From positions 2,976,001 through 3,040,000 of the forward strand of contig NZ_JACCAS010000001.1 in NCBI RefSeq assembly GCF_013409255.1: a stretch of DNA of 64,000 nucleotides. Reading direction: 5' to 3'. The notes below the pieces were generated by a model. The model had not been told where the DNA came from. It did no database searches and saw nothing but the letters and a program-made list of their open reading frames with translations. This DNA is from Paraburkholderia bryophila (lineage in GTDB: Bacteria; Pseudomonadota; Gammaproteobacteria; Burkholderiales; Burkholderiaceae). The translations under genes were made by a program, and so were the position numbers. Every line of letters begins with the position of its first letter. The first letter of the stretch is position 1. Shown here piece after piece: positions 7,921 to 16,463 of the stretch.

Positions 7921-9843
7921 ATGCTGAGCAGGTGGTCGATTCGCACGTCATTGACGATGGTGGGGATCCTTCTGGCGGCGCTGACCGTGGTGGTCGGCGC
8001 CCTTGGGCTAACCGCGCTGAATCGCGCGAGCCAGTCGCTCGACCGCATTGCGCGCGGCGATCTGGTGGCGATTCACGCACTCGACGATGCTTCCGCGTAT
8101 CTGTTGCGCTCGCGTCTCGCGATCGACCGTTTCAACACGCTGTCGGCCGCGGGTAATGCGGACGAAGCGAAGAAGGCGATCGACCGTGCGCAGGAACTGC
8201 TGGTCAAGGGCAATCAAAGCTGGCAGGCGTATCTCGACGCGCCGAAAGCCGGCATCGACCCGGCGCTGCTCGACGACGTACTCGCCAGGCGCACGGCGGT
8301 GATGCGCGACGGCGTCGATCCGGAGTTCACGGCGCTGAACGCGAACGACCTGAACGCGTACCACGCGATCGCCGACACGAAGATCAGCCCGATGTTCATC
8401 GCGTATGACGGCGCGGCGTCGGCAGTCGTCAAGGCATTGCAGCAAAGCGCCGTGGATCTGCAGGCCGGCGCGCAGTCGAACATCTCGCTGATGACCACGC
8501 TGATTATCGCGTTCACATTGTTCGCGCTGGTCGTGGTGGTCGGTATTCGTTTCGCGCTGCGCGGCCTGATCGTGCAACCGCTGAAAGATGCGACCGCCTG
8601 CTTCGAGCGGATCGCGGCGGGCGATCTGTCCGAGTCGATCAACGTGTTCAGCCGCAACGAAATCGGCATTCTGTTCGCCGGCATCAAGCGGATGCAGGAC
8701 AGCATGTCGACGATGGTGAGGGCTGTCCACAGCAGCACCGAATCGATCGACACCGGCGCGCGCGAGATCGCGATGGGCAACACCGATCTGTCGCAACGTA
8801 CCGAACAGCAAGCCGCTTCGCTGCAGGAAACCGCGTCGAGCATGGAGCAACTGACCGGCACCGTGCGGCAGAACGCCGAGAACGCGCGTCAGGCGAGTCA
8901 GTTGGCCGTCAACGCGTCGGACATCGCCACGCGCGGCGGCGACGTGGTGAGCCAGGTCGTCACGACGATGCAGGGCATCGCGACCAGCTCGAACAAGGTC
9001 GTCGACATCATCGGCGTGATCGAAGGCATTGCGTTCCAGACCAATATTCTCGCGCTGAACGCGGCGGTCGAAGCCGCCCGCGCCGGCGAGCAGGGCCGCG
9101 GTTTCGCGGTGGTGGCCGGCGAAGTGCGCAGCCTCGCGCAGCGCAGCGCGAGCGCCGCGAAGGAAATCAAGGAATTGATCGGCGATTCGGTCGACAAGGT
9201 GCAAAGCGGCTCGGCGCTGGTCGGCCGGGCGGGCACCACGATGGACGAGATCGTGCAGGCCGTGCGCCGCGTGACCGACATCATGGGCGAAATCAGCGCG
9301 GCGTCGGAAGAACAGTCCGGCGGCATCGAACAGGTGAATCGCGCGGTCGTACAGATGGACGAAGTCACGCAGCAGAACGCCGCGCTGGTCGAACAGGCGG
9401 CGGCCGCGGCCGCGTCGCTCGAAGATCAGACGCGTCAGTTGCAAGCGGTGCTGACCGGCTGGAAAGTGGCCGGCGGCCCGACGCGCAGCAGCGCCGCACC
9501 GGCGGCGCGTTCGCCAACGGTGGCGCGTAGCAGCGGTAACTTCGGTAGCAACGGCAACAAGAGCAAACCGGCTGCCAAGGCCACGCCGCAAGCCGGCGCG
9601 GGTCATGCAACGAATCATGCCGTGAATCACGCCACACCGGCTGCGGGCGCGGCAGCGGCGAGTAACACGGCAGAGCACGCAGCACACGCAGCACCGGCGA
9701 CAACCGCGCGCGAAGCAGGCGCGGCACGCGTCGAACCGGCGTTGCGGCCGAAGACGATTCGTCCGGCCACCGATTCCGCATCACGCTCGGGCGCGTCCAG
9801 CGCGACCGCGGCGGGCTCGGACGCGGACTGGGAAACGTTCTAG
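7921..9843 (+). CDS. Methyl-accepting chemotaxis protein with CheR-docking tail
   Basis: Chemoreceptor of 640 residues. Membrane helices lie at about residues 12-34 and 193-216, enclosing a four-helix periplasmic sensor of the Tar/Tsr type; a HAMP domain follows (about 217-270) and then the signalling domain, whose tip reads EGIAFQTNILALNAAVEAAR. After it comes an unusually long Ala/His/Thr-rich linker (about 515-630) that ends in the pentapeptide DWETF at residues 636-640. NWETF-type tails dock CheR and CheB, so this is a high-abundance-type receptor. The ligand cannot be predicted. Confidence 0.95.
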   Translation: MLSRWSIRTSLTMVGILLAALTVVVGALGLTALNRASQSLDRIARGDLVAIHALDDASAYLLRSRLAIDRFNTLSAAGNADEAKKAIDRAQELLVKGNQSWQAYLDAPKAGIDPALLDDVLARRTAVMRDGVDPEFTALNANDLNAYHAIADTKISPMFIAYDGAASAVVKALQQSAVDLQAGAQSNISLMTTLIIAFTLFALVVVVGIRFALRGLIVQPLKDATACFERIAAGDLSESINVFSRNEIGILFAGIKRMQDSMSTMVRAVHSSTESIDTGAREIAMGNTDLSQRTEQQAASLQETASSMEQLTGTVRQNAENARQASQLAVNASDIATRGGDVVSQVVTTMQGIATSSNKVVDIIGVIEGIAFQTNILALNAAVEAARAGEQGRGFAVVAGEVRSLAQRSASAAKEIKELIGDSVDKVQSGSALVGRAGTTMDEIVQAVRRVTDIMGEISAASEEQSGGIEQVNRAVVQMDEVTQQNAALVEQAAAAAASLEDQTRQLQAVLTGWKVAGGPTRSSAAPAARSPTVARSSGNFGSNGNKSKPAAKATPQAGAGHATNHAVNHATPAAGAAAASNTAEHAAHAAPATTAREAGAARVEPALRPKTIRPATDSASRSGASSATAAGSDADWETF

Positions 9844-10047
9844 GAAGTGGCACAAAGACATGCAGTCATTCGACATCTCGCTCCATGAGGGGCGAATCAT
9901 CGAAGCACGCTTACAAGGCGTGTCGCGGGCCGACTGCGTGTTGGAAGAACTCGCGGGCGGGCGCGACCCCGCGAACACAATCCCTTGCACCCAGGGACAC
10001 TCTTTGGGCGGCAAGCGGGATGGCTCGTATTGCAGGCAGGAACTTTC

Positions 10048-10998
10048 ATGATGGCAACGCGCGCACAGCAACGACCCGATCGGGCGGAGCCGGTTCGATC
10101 CGGTGAACAGGGACGGGACTTCGAGTTCACGTCGGCGGATTTCGCTCGTATTCGCGACCTGATCCATCGCAGCGCGGGCATTTCGCTGTCGGATCACAAG
10201 CGCGACATGGCGTATAGCCGTCTGGCGCGCCGTCTGCGCGCCCGCGCTCTCGACACGTTCAAACAGTATCTCGATCTGCTCGAAGCGGAGAACGATCCGG
10301 CTGAGTGGGAAGCCTTCACCAATGCGCTGACCACCAACCTGACCGCGTTCTTCCGCGAGGCGCATCACTTTCCGATTCTGGCCGAGTTCGTGCCGCGCCG
10401 CCCGCAACCGGTCTCGGTCTGGTGTTCGGCGGCATCCACCGGCGAAGAACCGTACTCGATCGCGATGACGCTGATCGAGGCGCTCGGCGACAGCGGCGCG
10501 CGCCAGGCCTCGGTGCTGGCCACGGATATCGACACCCAGGTGCTCGCGAAAGCCGAAGCCGGCATGTACCAGTTCGACCAGGTCAAGCACCTGTCGCCCG
10601 AGCGGCTCAAGCGCTTCTTTCTGAAGGGCACCGGCGCGCATGCCGGGATGGTCAAGGTGCGCCCGGAAGTGCGCGCGCTGGTGCGCTTCCAGCAACTGAA
10701 CCTGACCGACCGCGATTACCAGTTGCGCTCGCAGTTCGACGCGATCTTCTGCCGCAACGTGATGATCTATTTCGACAAGCCGACCCAGGCCCAGGTGCTG
10801 GGCCGCTTCGAGCCGTTGATGAAATCGGGCGGCCTGCTGTTCGCCGGTCACTCGGAAAACTTCACGTACGTCACGCAGGCGTTCAAGCTGCGCGGCCAGA
10901 CCGTCTACGAGCTGACGCGTGACGCCACCGGCGCGCGCGCGCCGGTGCGTGCATCGACATCGACGTCGTCTCACACGACGAGCGGGGTGACCGTATGA
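10048..10998 (+). CDS. cheR: Chemoreceptor methyltransferase CheR
   Basis: CheR of 316 residues, which methylates receptor glutamates with S-adenosylmethionine. The N-terminal helical domain (about 25-100) has [17 protein letters not shown] and [13 protein letters not shown]; the Rossmann domain has [19 protein letters not shown] for SAM binding and [11 protein letters not shown]. The ATG at 10048 has the ribosome site GGCAGGAA 5 nt upstream; ATG 10051 is equally possible. The frame is open further upstream, but that part does not look like CheR. The 204 nt between the receptor gene and cheR carry no convincing gene. Confidence 0.95.
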   Translation: MMATRAQQRPDRAEPVRSGEQGRDFEFTSADFARIRDLIHRSAGISLSDHKRDMAYSRLARRLRARALDTFKQYLDLLEAENDPAEWEAFTNALTTNLTAFFREAHHFPILAEFVPRRPQPVSVWCSAASTGEEPYSIAMTLIEALGDSGARQASVLATDIDTQVLAKAEAGMYQFDQVKHLSPERLKRFFLKGTGAHAGMVKVRPEVRALVRFQQLNLTDRDYQLRSQFDAIFCRNVMIYFDKPTQAQVLGRFEPLMKSGGLLFAGHSENFTYVTQAFKLRGQTVYELTRDATGARAPVRASTSTSSHTTSGVTV

Positions 10999-11831
10999 GC
11001 AGCCGCCTGCCGATCGCAACCAATCTGTATTACGACAACCACTTCCAGCGCCCCGGCGTGAAGCTGTTGCCGAACGAGTTCTACACGACGCATGAAGACA
11101 TGGTGCTGGTCACCGTGCTCGGCTCGTGCGTGGCGGCCTGCATTCAGGACCGCACCGCGGGCATTGGTGGCATGAATCACTTCATGCTGCCCGACGACGG
11201 CGCGGACGTCGCGCAGGCCGCATCGGATTCGATGCGCTACGGCGCGTACGCCATGGAAGTGCTGATCAACGAACTGATCAAGGCCGGCGGCCGGCGCGAG
11301 CGCTTCGAAGCGAAGGTGTTCGGCGGTGGTGCGGTGCTGGCCGGTATGACGACGATGAACATCGGCGACCGCAATTCGGAATTCGTGCGCCGCTATCTGG
11401 CGCTCGAAAAGATCCGGATCGTCGCGGAAGACTTGCAGGGCTCGCACCCGCGCAAGGTCGCGTTCATGCCGCGCACCGGTCAGGTGATGGTGAAAAAATT
11501 ACGCCTGCAGCAGGAAGCGGGCGTGGCCGAGCGCGAACAGGCGCTCGTGCGGCAGGGCGCCGAGGCCCGTGCCGAGCGGCTCGCCGCCGCGCGCAAGCGG
11601 GTCGAGCTGTTCTCGACGCCGGCTGCGGCGCGGCCCAAGGTCGAACTGTTTTCGTCGACGGGCGCGGCACGCCCCAAGGTCGAGCTGTTCAGCTCGAGCG
11701 CCGGCGGAGCAGCGGGAACAGCAGGGTCGGCGGCAGGCAGTGCGGGCGCAGCGAAACCGCGCATCGAACTGTTCGGCGCCAACTCGCGCCCGATTAACTC
11801 AAACAACGCCAGAACTACAGAGGAGGCGTGA
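10995..11831 (+). CDS. cheD: Receptor glutamine deamidase CheD with repeated tail motif
   Basis: CheD of 278 residues; the family is usually 160-200. The core (about 25-165) carries the catalytic Cys45 in VLGSCVAAC and His62 in GMNHFMLP, the residues used to deamidate receptor glutamines. The extra C-terminal 110 residues hold four copies of a short motif: KRVELFS (201-207), RPKVELFS (213-220), RPKVELFS (226-233) and KPRIELFG (254-261), separated by Ala/Ser/Gly linkers. The start ATG overlaps the cheR stop by 4 nt (ATGA). Confidence 0.94.
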   Translation: MSSRLPIATNLYYDNHFQRPGVKLLPNEFYTTHEDMVLVTVLGSCVAACIQDRTAGIGGMNHFMLPDDGADVAQAASDSMRYGAYAMEVLINELIKAGGRRERFEAKVFGGGAVLAGMTTMNIGDRNSEFVRRYLALEKIRIVAEDLQGSHPRKVAFMPRTGQVMVKKLRLQQEAGVAEREQALVRQGAEARAERLAAARKRVELFSTPAAARPKVELFSSTGAARPKVELFSSSAGGAAGTAGSAAGSAGAAKPRIELFGANSRPINSNNARTTEEA

Positions 11832-11836
11832 GCGCT

Positions 11837-12925
11837 GTGCAAAAGATCAAAGTACTGTGCGTCGACGATTCGGCGCTGATTCGCAGCCTGATGACGGAAA
11901 TCATCAACGGCCAGCCGGACATGACGGTCGTGGCGACCGCACCCGACCCGCTGGTCGCGCGCGATCTCATCAAGCAGCACAACCCGGACGTGCTGACGCT
12001 CGACGTCGAAATGCCACGCATGGACGGCCTCGACTTCCTCGAGAAGCTGATGCGCCTGCGACCGATGCCGGTCGTGATGGTGTCGTCGCTGACCGAACGC
12101 GGTAACGAAATCACGCTGCGCGCGCTGGAACTGGGCGCGGTCGACTTCGTCACCAAGCCGAAGGTCGGCATTCGCGACGGCATGCTCGACTACTCGGAAA
12201 AGCTCGCCGACAAGATCCGCGCCGCCGCCCGCGCCCGCGTGCGCCAGACCGCGCCGGTCCAGCATGCGGCGGCTCATGCGGCGCATGCGCCGGTGGGCGC
12301 CGCGCCGCTGTTCAACAATCCGCTGCTCAGTACCGAGAAGCTGATTATTGTCGGCGCGTCGACGGGCGGCACCGAAGCGATCCGCGAAGTGCTGGTGCCG
12401 CTGCCGCCGGATGCGCCCGCCGTGCTGATCGCACAGCATATGCCGCCGGGTTTCACAAAATCTTTTGCGCAACGCCTCAATGGTTTGTGCCGGATTACCG
12501 TTAAAGAGGCAGAGCATGGCGAACGTGTGCTGCCGGGACATGCGTACATCGCACCTGGCCACGCTCACCTGTTGCTGGCCCGCAGCGGCGCGAACTATAT
12601 CGCGCATCTGTCGGACGATCCGCCGGTGAACCGGCATCGGCCGTCGGTGGATGTGCTGTTCCGTTCGGCCGCGCAGCACGCGGGCAAGAACGCGGTCGGG
12701 GTGATCCTGACCGGCATGGGTCGCGACGGCGCAGCCGGACTGCTGGACATGAAAAAAGCGGGGGCGTATACCCTTGCGCAGGACGAGGCGAGCTGTATCG
12801 TGTTCGGCATGCCGCGCGAAGCGATTGCGCTCGGTGCGGCGGACGAGATCGCCTCGCTGCCGGAAATGAGCCGGCGCGTGATGGCCCGCCTGTCGTCGAT
12901 GGGCGATCGCGTTCAACGGGTATGA
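11837..12925 (+). CDS. cheB: Chemotaxis methylesterase/response regulator CheB
   Basis: CheB of 362 residues. The receiver domain carries the phosphoacceptor Asp56 in [12 protein letters not shown]. The methylesterase domain has the Ser in [11 protein letters not shown], the His in [10 protein letters not shown] and the Asp in LTGMGRDGA. It removes receptor methyl groups made by CheR. AGGAGG at 11821-11826 lies 10 nt before GTG 11837 but only 1 nt before the in-frame GTG at 11828, so 11837 is preferred; if 11828 is used, the gene overlaps cheD and gains three residues. Confidence 0.95.
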   Translation: MQKIKVLCVDDSALIRSLMTEIINGQPDMTVVATAPDPLVARDLIKQHNPDVLTLDVEMPRMDGLDFLEKLMRLRPMPVVMVSSLTERGNEITLRALELGAVDFVTKPKVGIRDGMLDYSEKLADKIRAAARARVRQTAPVQHAAAHAAHAPVGAAPLFNNPLLSTEKLIIVGASTGGTEAIREVLVPLPPDAPAVLIAQHMPPGFTKSFAQRLNGLCRITVKEAEHGERVLPGHAYIAPGHAHLLLARSGANYIAHLSDDPPVNRHRPSVDVLFRSAAQHAGKNAVGVILTGMGRDGAAGLLDMKKAGAYTLAQDEASCIVFGMPREAIALGAADEIASLPEMSRRVMARLSSMGDRVQRV

Positions 12926-13010
12926 TGCTGGCCGGGTAGATTGAGGCGCCAGTTTGACGCGCTAGTTGCTGCGATCAGGCGGCGCACATGGATCAAGCTA
13001 AGGGAATGAA

Positions 13011-13406
13011 ATGGATAAGGGAATGAAGATTCTGGTAGTTGACGACTTTCCGACGATGCGCCGGATCGTTCGCAACCTCCTCAAGGAGCTGGGCTATTCG
13101 AACGTCGACGAGGCGGAAGACGGTCAGGCCGGCCTCGCGCGTTTGCGCGGGGGCACCTACGACTTCGTGATTTCCGACTGGAACATGCCGAACCTCGACG
13201 GTCTGGCCATGCTCAAGGAAATCCGCGCCGACGCGAACCTCACGCACCTGCCGGTGCTGATGGTGACGGCCGAGTCGAAGAAGGAAAACATCATCGCGGC
13301 GGCCCAGGCCGGCGCTAGCGGTTATGTCGTCAAGCCGTTCACGGCCGCGACGCTCGACGAGAAGCTGAACAAGATTCTCGAGAAGATGGCGAAAGCCGGG
13401 AGCTGA
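13011..13406 (+). CDS. cheY: Chemotaxis response regulator CheY
   Basis: CheY of 131 residues that binds FliM when phosphorylated. Acidic pair Asp11-Asp12, phosphoacceptor Asp56 (ISDWNMPN), MVTAES switch threonine and YVVKPF lysine are all present, and the sequence is very close to enterobacterial CheY ([19 protein letters not shown]). The adjacent cheZ, one base downstream, marks this copy as the motor-controlling CheY. AGGGAA at 13001-13006 is its ribosome site. A 12-codon frame from ATG 12988 overlaps the start. Confidence 0.96.
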   Translation: MDKGMKILVVDDFPTMRRIVRNLLKELGYSNVDEAEDGQAGLARLRGGTYDFVISDWNMPNLDGLAMLKEIRADANLTHLPVLMVTAESKKENIIAAAQAGASGYVVKPFTAATLDEKLNKILEKMAKAGS

Positions 13407-13407
13407 T

Positions 13408-14121
13408 GTGACTCTGCCGACCAATGCGCAAGGCGCCGAAGCGGTGAATGAGAGCGGCGACTTCGCGTCCGACCGCATCCTCGCCCGCATTGGAGCACTG
13501 ACCCGCACGCTGCGCGATTCGATGCGCGAGCTGGGGCTCGACAAACACGTCGAGCGTGCGGCCGAAGCGGTGCCGGATGCGCGCGACCGCCTCAAGTACA
13601 TCGCGACCATGACCGAGCAGGCCGCCGAGCGCGTGCTGTCGTCGATCGAAGTCGCCAAGCCGATCCAGGAGCAACTGCAGAAGGACGCCGGCGTGCTCGA
13701 CGCACGTTGGGAGCAGTGGTACGCGGCGCCGATCGAGCGCGAAGAAGTGCGCGCGCTGATGAACGACACGCGCACCTTCCTGCGCGGCGTGCCCGAGGCG
13801 ACCTCGGCGACCAATTCGCAGCTCATGGAGATCATGCTCGCGCAGGACTTCCAGGATCTGACCGGCCAGGTCATCAAGAAGATCACGGACGTCGTGTACC
13901 TGATCGAGCAGCAGTTGCTCGGCGTGCTGGTCGAGAACATCGCGCTCGAGCGGCGCGAACAGTTCGCGGCGAACGCGGCGGCATTGGCGGCGGCGGAGAT
14001 TTCGCCGACCGGCAGCCCGGAGAGTCTGCTGAACGGTCCGCAGATCAATCCGGAAGGCAAGGCGGACGTGATGCAGGACCAGTCGCAAGTCGACGACCTG
14101 CTGGCAAGCCTCGGCTTCTAA
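13408..14121 (+). CDS. cheZ: CheY-P phosphatase CheZ
   Basis: CheZ of 237 residues. The long helical hairpin contains AQDFQDLTGQVIKKI, with Asp150 and Gln154 matching the catalytic Asp143 and Gln147 of E. coli. The C-terminus QSQVDDLLASLGF is the conserved CheY-binding helix, joined by a flexible linker (about 195-222). The start is GTG at 13408, one base after the cheY stop, so translation is probably coupled. A GC-rich inverted repeat follows the gene. Confidence 0.95.
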   Translation: MTLPTNAQGAEAVNESGDFASDRILARIGALTRTLRDSMRELGLDKHVERAAEAVPDARDRLKYIATMTEQAAERVLSSIEVAKPIQEQLQKDAGVLDARWEQWYAAPIEREEVRALMNDTRTFLRGVPEATSATNSQLMEIMLAQDFQDLTGQVIKKITDVVYLIEQQLLGVLVENIALERREQFAANAAALAAAEISPTGSPESLLNGPQINPEGKADVMQDQSQVDDLLASLGF

Positions 14122-14136
14122 GCCTGCAGTGCAACC

Positions 14137-14159
14137 GGCGGCCCGTCTACCGGGCCGCC
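14137..14159 (+). terminator. Hairpin after cheZ, probable operon end
   Basis: GGCGGCCCG (14137-14145), loop TCTAC, CGGGCCGCC (14151-14159): a perfect 9-bp GC stem 16 nt after the cheZ stop. There is no T-run behind it, so it may need Rho or act as an mRNA-stabilising end. Confidence 0.55.
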
Positions 14160-14409
14160 CGGATCGTCTGGGCAAACCAGTCCGCATAGCAAGCCGCGCG
14201 CCCGCGTGCGCTTGCTGTCTACCGACACAAACCACAGGCATACTACGAGCTCAAGCAGCGGCACGGCTGACCGGTGACGACAGTCGCCGGACGCTGGCAA
14301 GGTGAGGAAAACCCCTCCCGTTTGCTACGTCAGCGGTGCCGTATGATCTGCATACACGCAGCCGGTCGCATCCTGTGCGAACCGCGCGCAGCTCGGGAGG
14401 AGCCTCGTC

Positions 14410-14946
14410 ATGTGGAGTCGTGTACGCCGCGCCAGGATCGTTACGGCGCTAGTCTTGCCCAGTTCGCTGTTCGCCGTACCGTCCGCCTATGCGGGATTGG
14501 GCGGCGCCCCGATGACCCCGCCCGCGGATGCATCGGTTTCCTCCCGCACTGTTCAGCCCGCCGCGAGCGCCGCGTTGAGCGTGATGCGTTCCGCATCCGG
14601 CGCCGCTTCCTCGAGTTCCGCTTCCGCGTCGTACACCGTGCGTGAGACCACGCTCGGCAACGGCACGGTGGTGCGCGAATATCTGGCCGCCGACGGCTCC
14701 GTGTTCGGCATTGCATGGCGCGGCCCGCAAATGCCCGATCTGAACGAGATGCTCGGCAGTTATTTCCCGCAGTACGTCGCCGGCGTGAGGGCCGTGAAGG
14801 CCGAGCGCGGCGGTGCCCGTGGGCCCATCGCGGTCGACCAGAGCGGTCTCGTCGTGCATTCCGGCGGCCATATGGGCGCATTCAACGGTCAGGCGTGGCT
14901 GCCGCCCGCGTTGCCCGCTGGCGTCAGCGGTTCCGACATCCAGTAA
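14410..14946 (+). CDS. Secreted DUF2844 family protein
   Basis: A 178-residue exported protein. A basic N-terminus and hydrophobic stretch (ALVLPSSLFAVPSAYA) form a signal peptide with likely cleavage after Ala28. After a Ser/Ala-rich spacer comes the family core: YTVRETTLGNGTVVREYLA, DGSVFGIAWRGPQMPDL, LGSYFPQYV. I recognise it as DUF2844, of unknown function. GGGAGGAG precedes the ATG by 6 nt. It lies 14 nt before the DUF3443 gene, apparently in one operon, inserted between the chemotaxis genes and flhB. No catalytic residues are evident. Confidence 0.82.
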   Translation: MWSRVRRARIVTALVLPSSLFAVPSAYAGLGGAPMTPPADASVSSRTVQPAASAALSVMRSASGAASSSSASASYTVRETTLGNGTVVREYLAADGSVFGIAWRGPQMPDLNEMLGSYFPQYVAGVRAVKAERGGARGPIAVDQSGLVVHSGGHMGAFNGQAWLPPALPAGVSGSDIQ

Positions 14947-14960
14947 GAGCGAGGACGACG

Positions 14961-16277
14961 ATGCGAACCATGCGAATTGCTATCAAGGCAGTGAAGTTCA
15001 AGAGCTGGGTGCAGGCCGTCGCGGCCGTGATGCTGGTGTCGACGCTGGTTGCGTGCGGCGGCGGTGGGGGCGACAGCAACAGCAACAGCAGCGGCAACAA
15101 TTCCTCGTTTACGCTGAACGGCGGATCGCTGCCGGCCAGCCCGACTCAGCAGCCGATTGCCGCGAATGCCGCGAACACCACGACGATCACGGTGGGCCCC
15201 GGCGTGAACGGCGTCGTCAATATTCCGACGGTGAGCGTGACGATTTGCGCGCCCGGCTCCACGTCCAACTGTCAGACCATCAACAATGTCCAGGTGGATA
15301 CCGCTTCGTTCGGCTTGCGGCTGGTCGGTTCGGTGATCAACCAGTCGGTGCTCGGGGCGTTGCCGGTCAGCGCAGTGAGCGGCGGTCAGCTCGCCGAGTG
15401 CGCGACCTTCGCCGACGGCTACACGTGGGGCTCCGTGCGCACCGCGAGCGTGGCGATTGGCGGTGAGACGACCACGGCGGCCATTCCGCTGCAGATCATC
15501 GGCGACATGGCTGCCAGCACGGTGCCGGCGCGCGGTTGCAGCGGCTCGGCGGAAAACACCGTCTCCGATCTCGGCGCCAACGGCATTCTCGGCATCGGCA
15601 CCGCGCCGAACGATTGCGGCGCGACCTGTGCGAACGCCGTGACGGCCGCGAACTACAGCAATTACTTCGCGTGCCCGGGCGGCGCGTCCTGTGCCCGTAC
15701 CGCGGTGCCGCTCGCGCAGCAGGTGGCCAATCCGGTGGCGAACTTCCCGGTCGACAAGAACGGCGTGATCGTGCAGTTGCCGGCCGTGTCGAATTTCGGC
15801 ACGGCGTCGGCCACCGGCACGCTGGTGTTCGGCATCGGCACGCAGTCGAACAATACGATGGCGGCCGCGCAGTCGTTCACCACCGACGCCTATGGCGATC
15901 TGAACAACAGCGTGTTCAACGGCACGACGGTACAGGCATTCCTGGATTCGGGCTCGAACGCTTACTTCTTCTCGGATAGTTCGCTCTCGCTTTGCAGCAG
16001 CAACTTTCAGGGCTTTTACTGCCCGTCGTCGGCGCAAACCCGCTCGGTGACGCTGGGCGGCGCGAACAGCACGAGAGCGACCGCCAGCATTGGCATTCTG
16101 AGTGCGTCGATGCTGTTCGGCAACAGCAGCAGTTACGCGTTCAACGATCTCGCCGGGCAAATCAGCGGCAGCAGCGCGTTCGACCTCGGTCTGCCGTTCT
16201 TCTTTGGCCGTTACGTGTATTACGGCCTCGACCAGACGGCGACTCCTGGCGGTCAGGCGCCGTTCGTGGCGTTCTGA
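14961..16277 (+). CDS. DUF3443 lipoprotein with pepsin-like motifs
   Basis: A 438-residue lipoprotein: hydrophobic signal and lipobox STLVAC with the lipidated Cys32, then a Gly/Ser/Asn spacer. I recognise the family as DUF3443 (unknown function). In order it shows VDTASFGLRL (Asp113), GILGIG (208-213), TLVFGIG (288-294), FLDSGSNAYFF (Asp329) and LGLPFFFGRYVYYGLD (409-424), the same order and spacing type as the [21 protein letters not shown] and LGDVFLR-YYTVFD motifs of pepsin-family aspartic proteases. Ten or more cysteines suggest disulfides. In the first motif the usual Gly is Ala. Protease activity is inference. Confidence 0.8.
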   Translation: MRTMRIAIKAVKFKSWVQAVAAVMLVSTLVACGGGGGDSNSNSSGNNSSFTLNGGSLPASPTQQPIAANAANTTTITVGPGVNGVVNIPTVSVTICAPGSTSNCQTINNVQVDTASFGLRLVGSVINQSVLGALPVSAVSGGQLAECATFADGYTWGSVRTASVAIGGETTTAAIPLQIIGDMAASTVPARGCSGSAENTVSDLGANGILGIGTAPNDCGATCANAVTAANYSNYFACPGGASCARTAVPLAQQVANPVANFPVDKNGVIVQLPAVSNFGTASATGTLVFGIGTQSNNTMAAAQSFTTDAYGDLNNSVFNGTTVQAFLDSGSNAYFFSDSSLSLCSSNFQGFYCPSSAQTRSVTLGGANSTRATASIGILSASMLFGNSSSYAFNDLAGQISGSSAFDLGLPFFFGRYVYYGLDQTATPGGQAPFVAF

Positions 16278-16300
16278 CGCACGCGTCTGAAGGCGTCACC

Positions 16301-16334
16301 GGCCGGCGGCCCGGGTAACACCGGGCAGCCGGCC
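16301..16334 (+). terminator. GC-rich inverted repeat after the DUF3443 gene
   Basis: GGCCGGC (16301-16307) and GCCCGG (16309-16314) pair with CCGGGC (16321-16326) and GCCGGCC (16328-16334) around a GTAACA loop with one mismatch. It starts 24 nt after the stop codon, without a T-run. Probably the end of the DUF2844-DUF3443 unit. Confidence 0.5.
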
Positions 16335-16353
16335 GAGCGCCGCTCCATCTCTC

Positions 16354-16414
16354 GAAATACCCCCCTTTCTCCGCCCTTATCCCCCGATCAGCGCTTGCGT
16401 TGAGCGGGAATAAT
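16354..16414 (+). promoter_or_regulatory. Class II promoter with FlhDC-type box, upstream of flhB
   Basis: Half-sites GAAATA (16354-16359) and TTATCC (16377-16382) are 17 nt apart; a -10 AATAAT (16409-16414) follows after 26 nt. The spacing and several bases between are identical to the flhF promoter region (20011-20071). The half-sites resemble the AAATAG/CTATTT core of enterobacterial FlhDC boxes. Confidence 0.65.
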
Positions 16415-16463
16415 CGCTCTCACTGGAAAGAGGCGTCGTGCCTCGGCCGACTGGAGAGCGTTT

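Noticed and set aside
9860..10051. 63-codon frame between the receptor gene and cheR
   Set aside because: It overlaps the cheR start, has mixed codon use and no recognisable motif. A small gene cannot be excluded, but the sequence gives no support.
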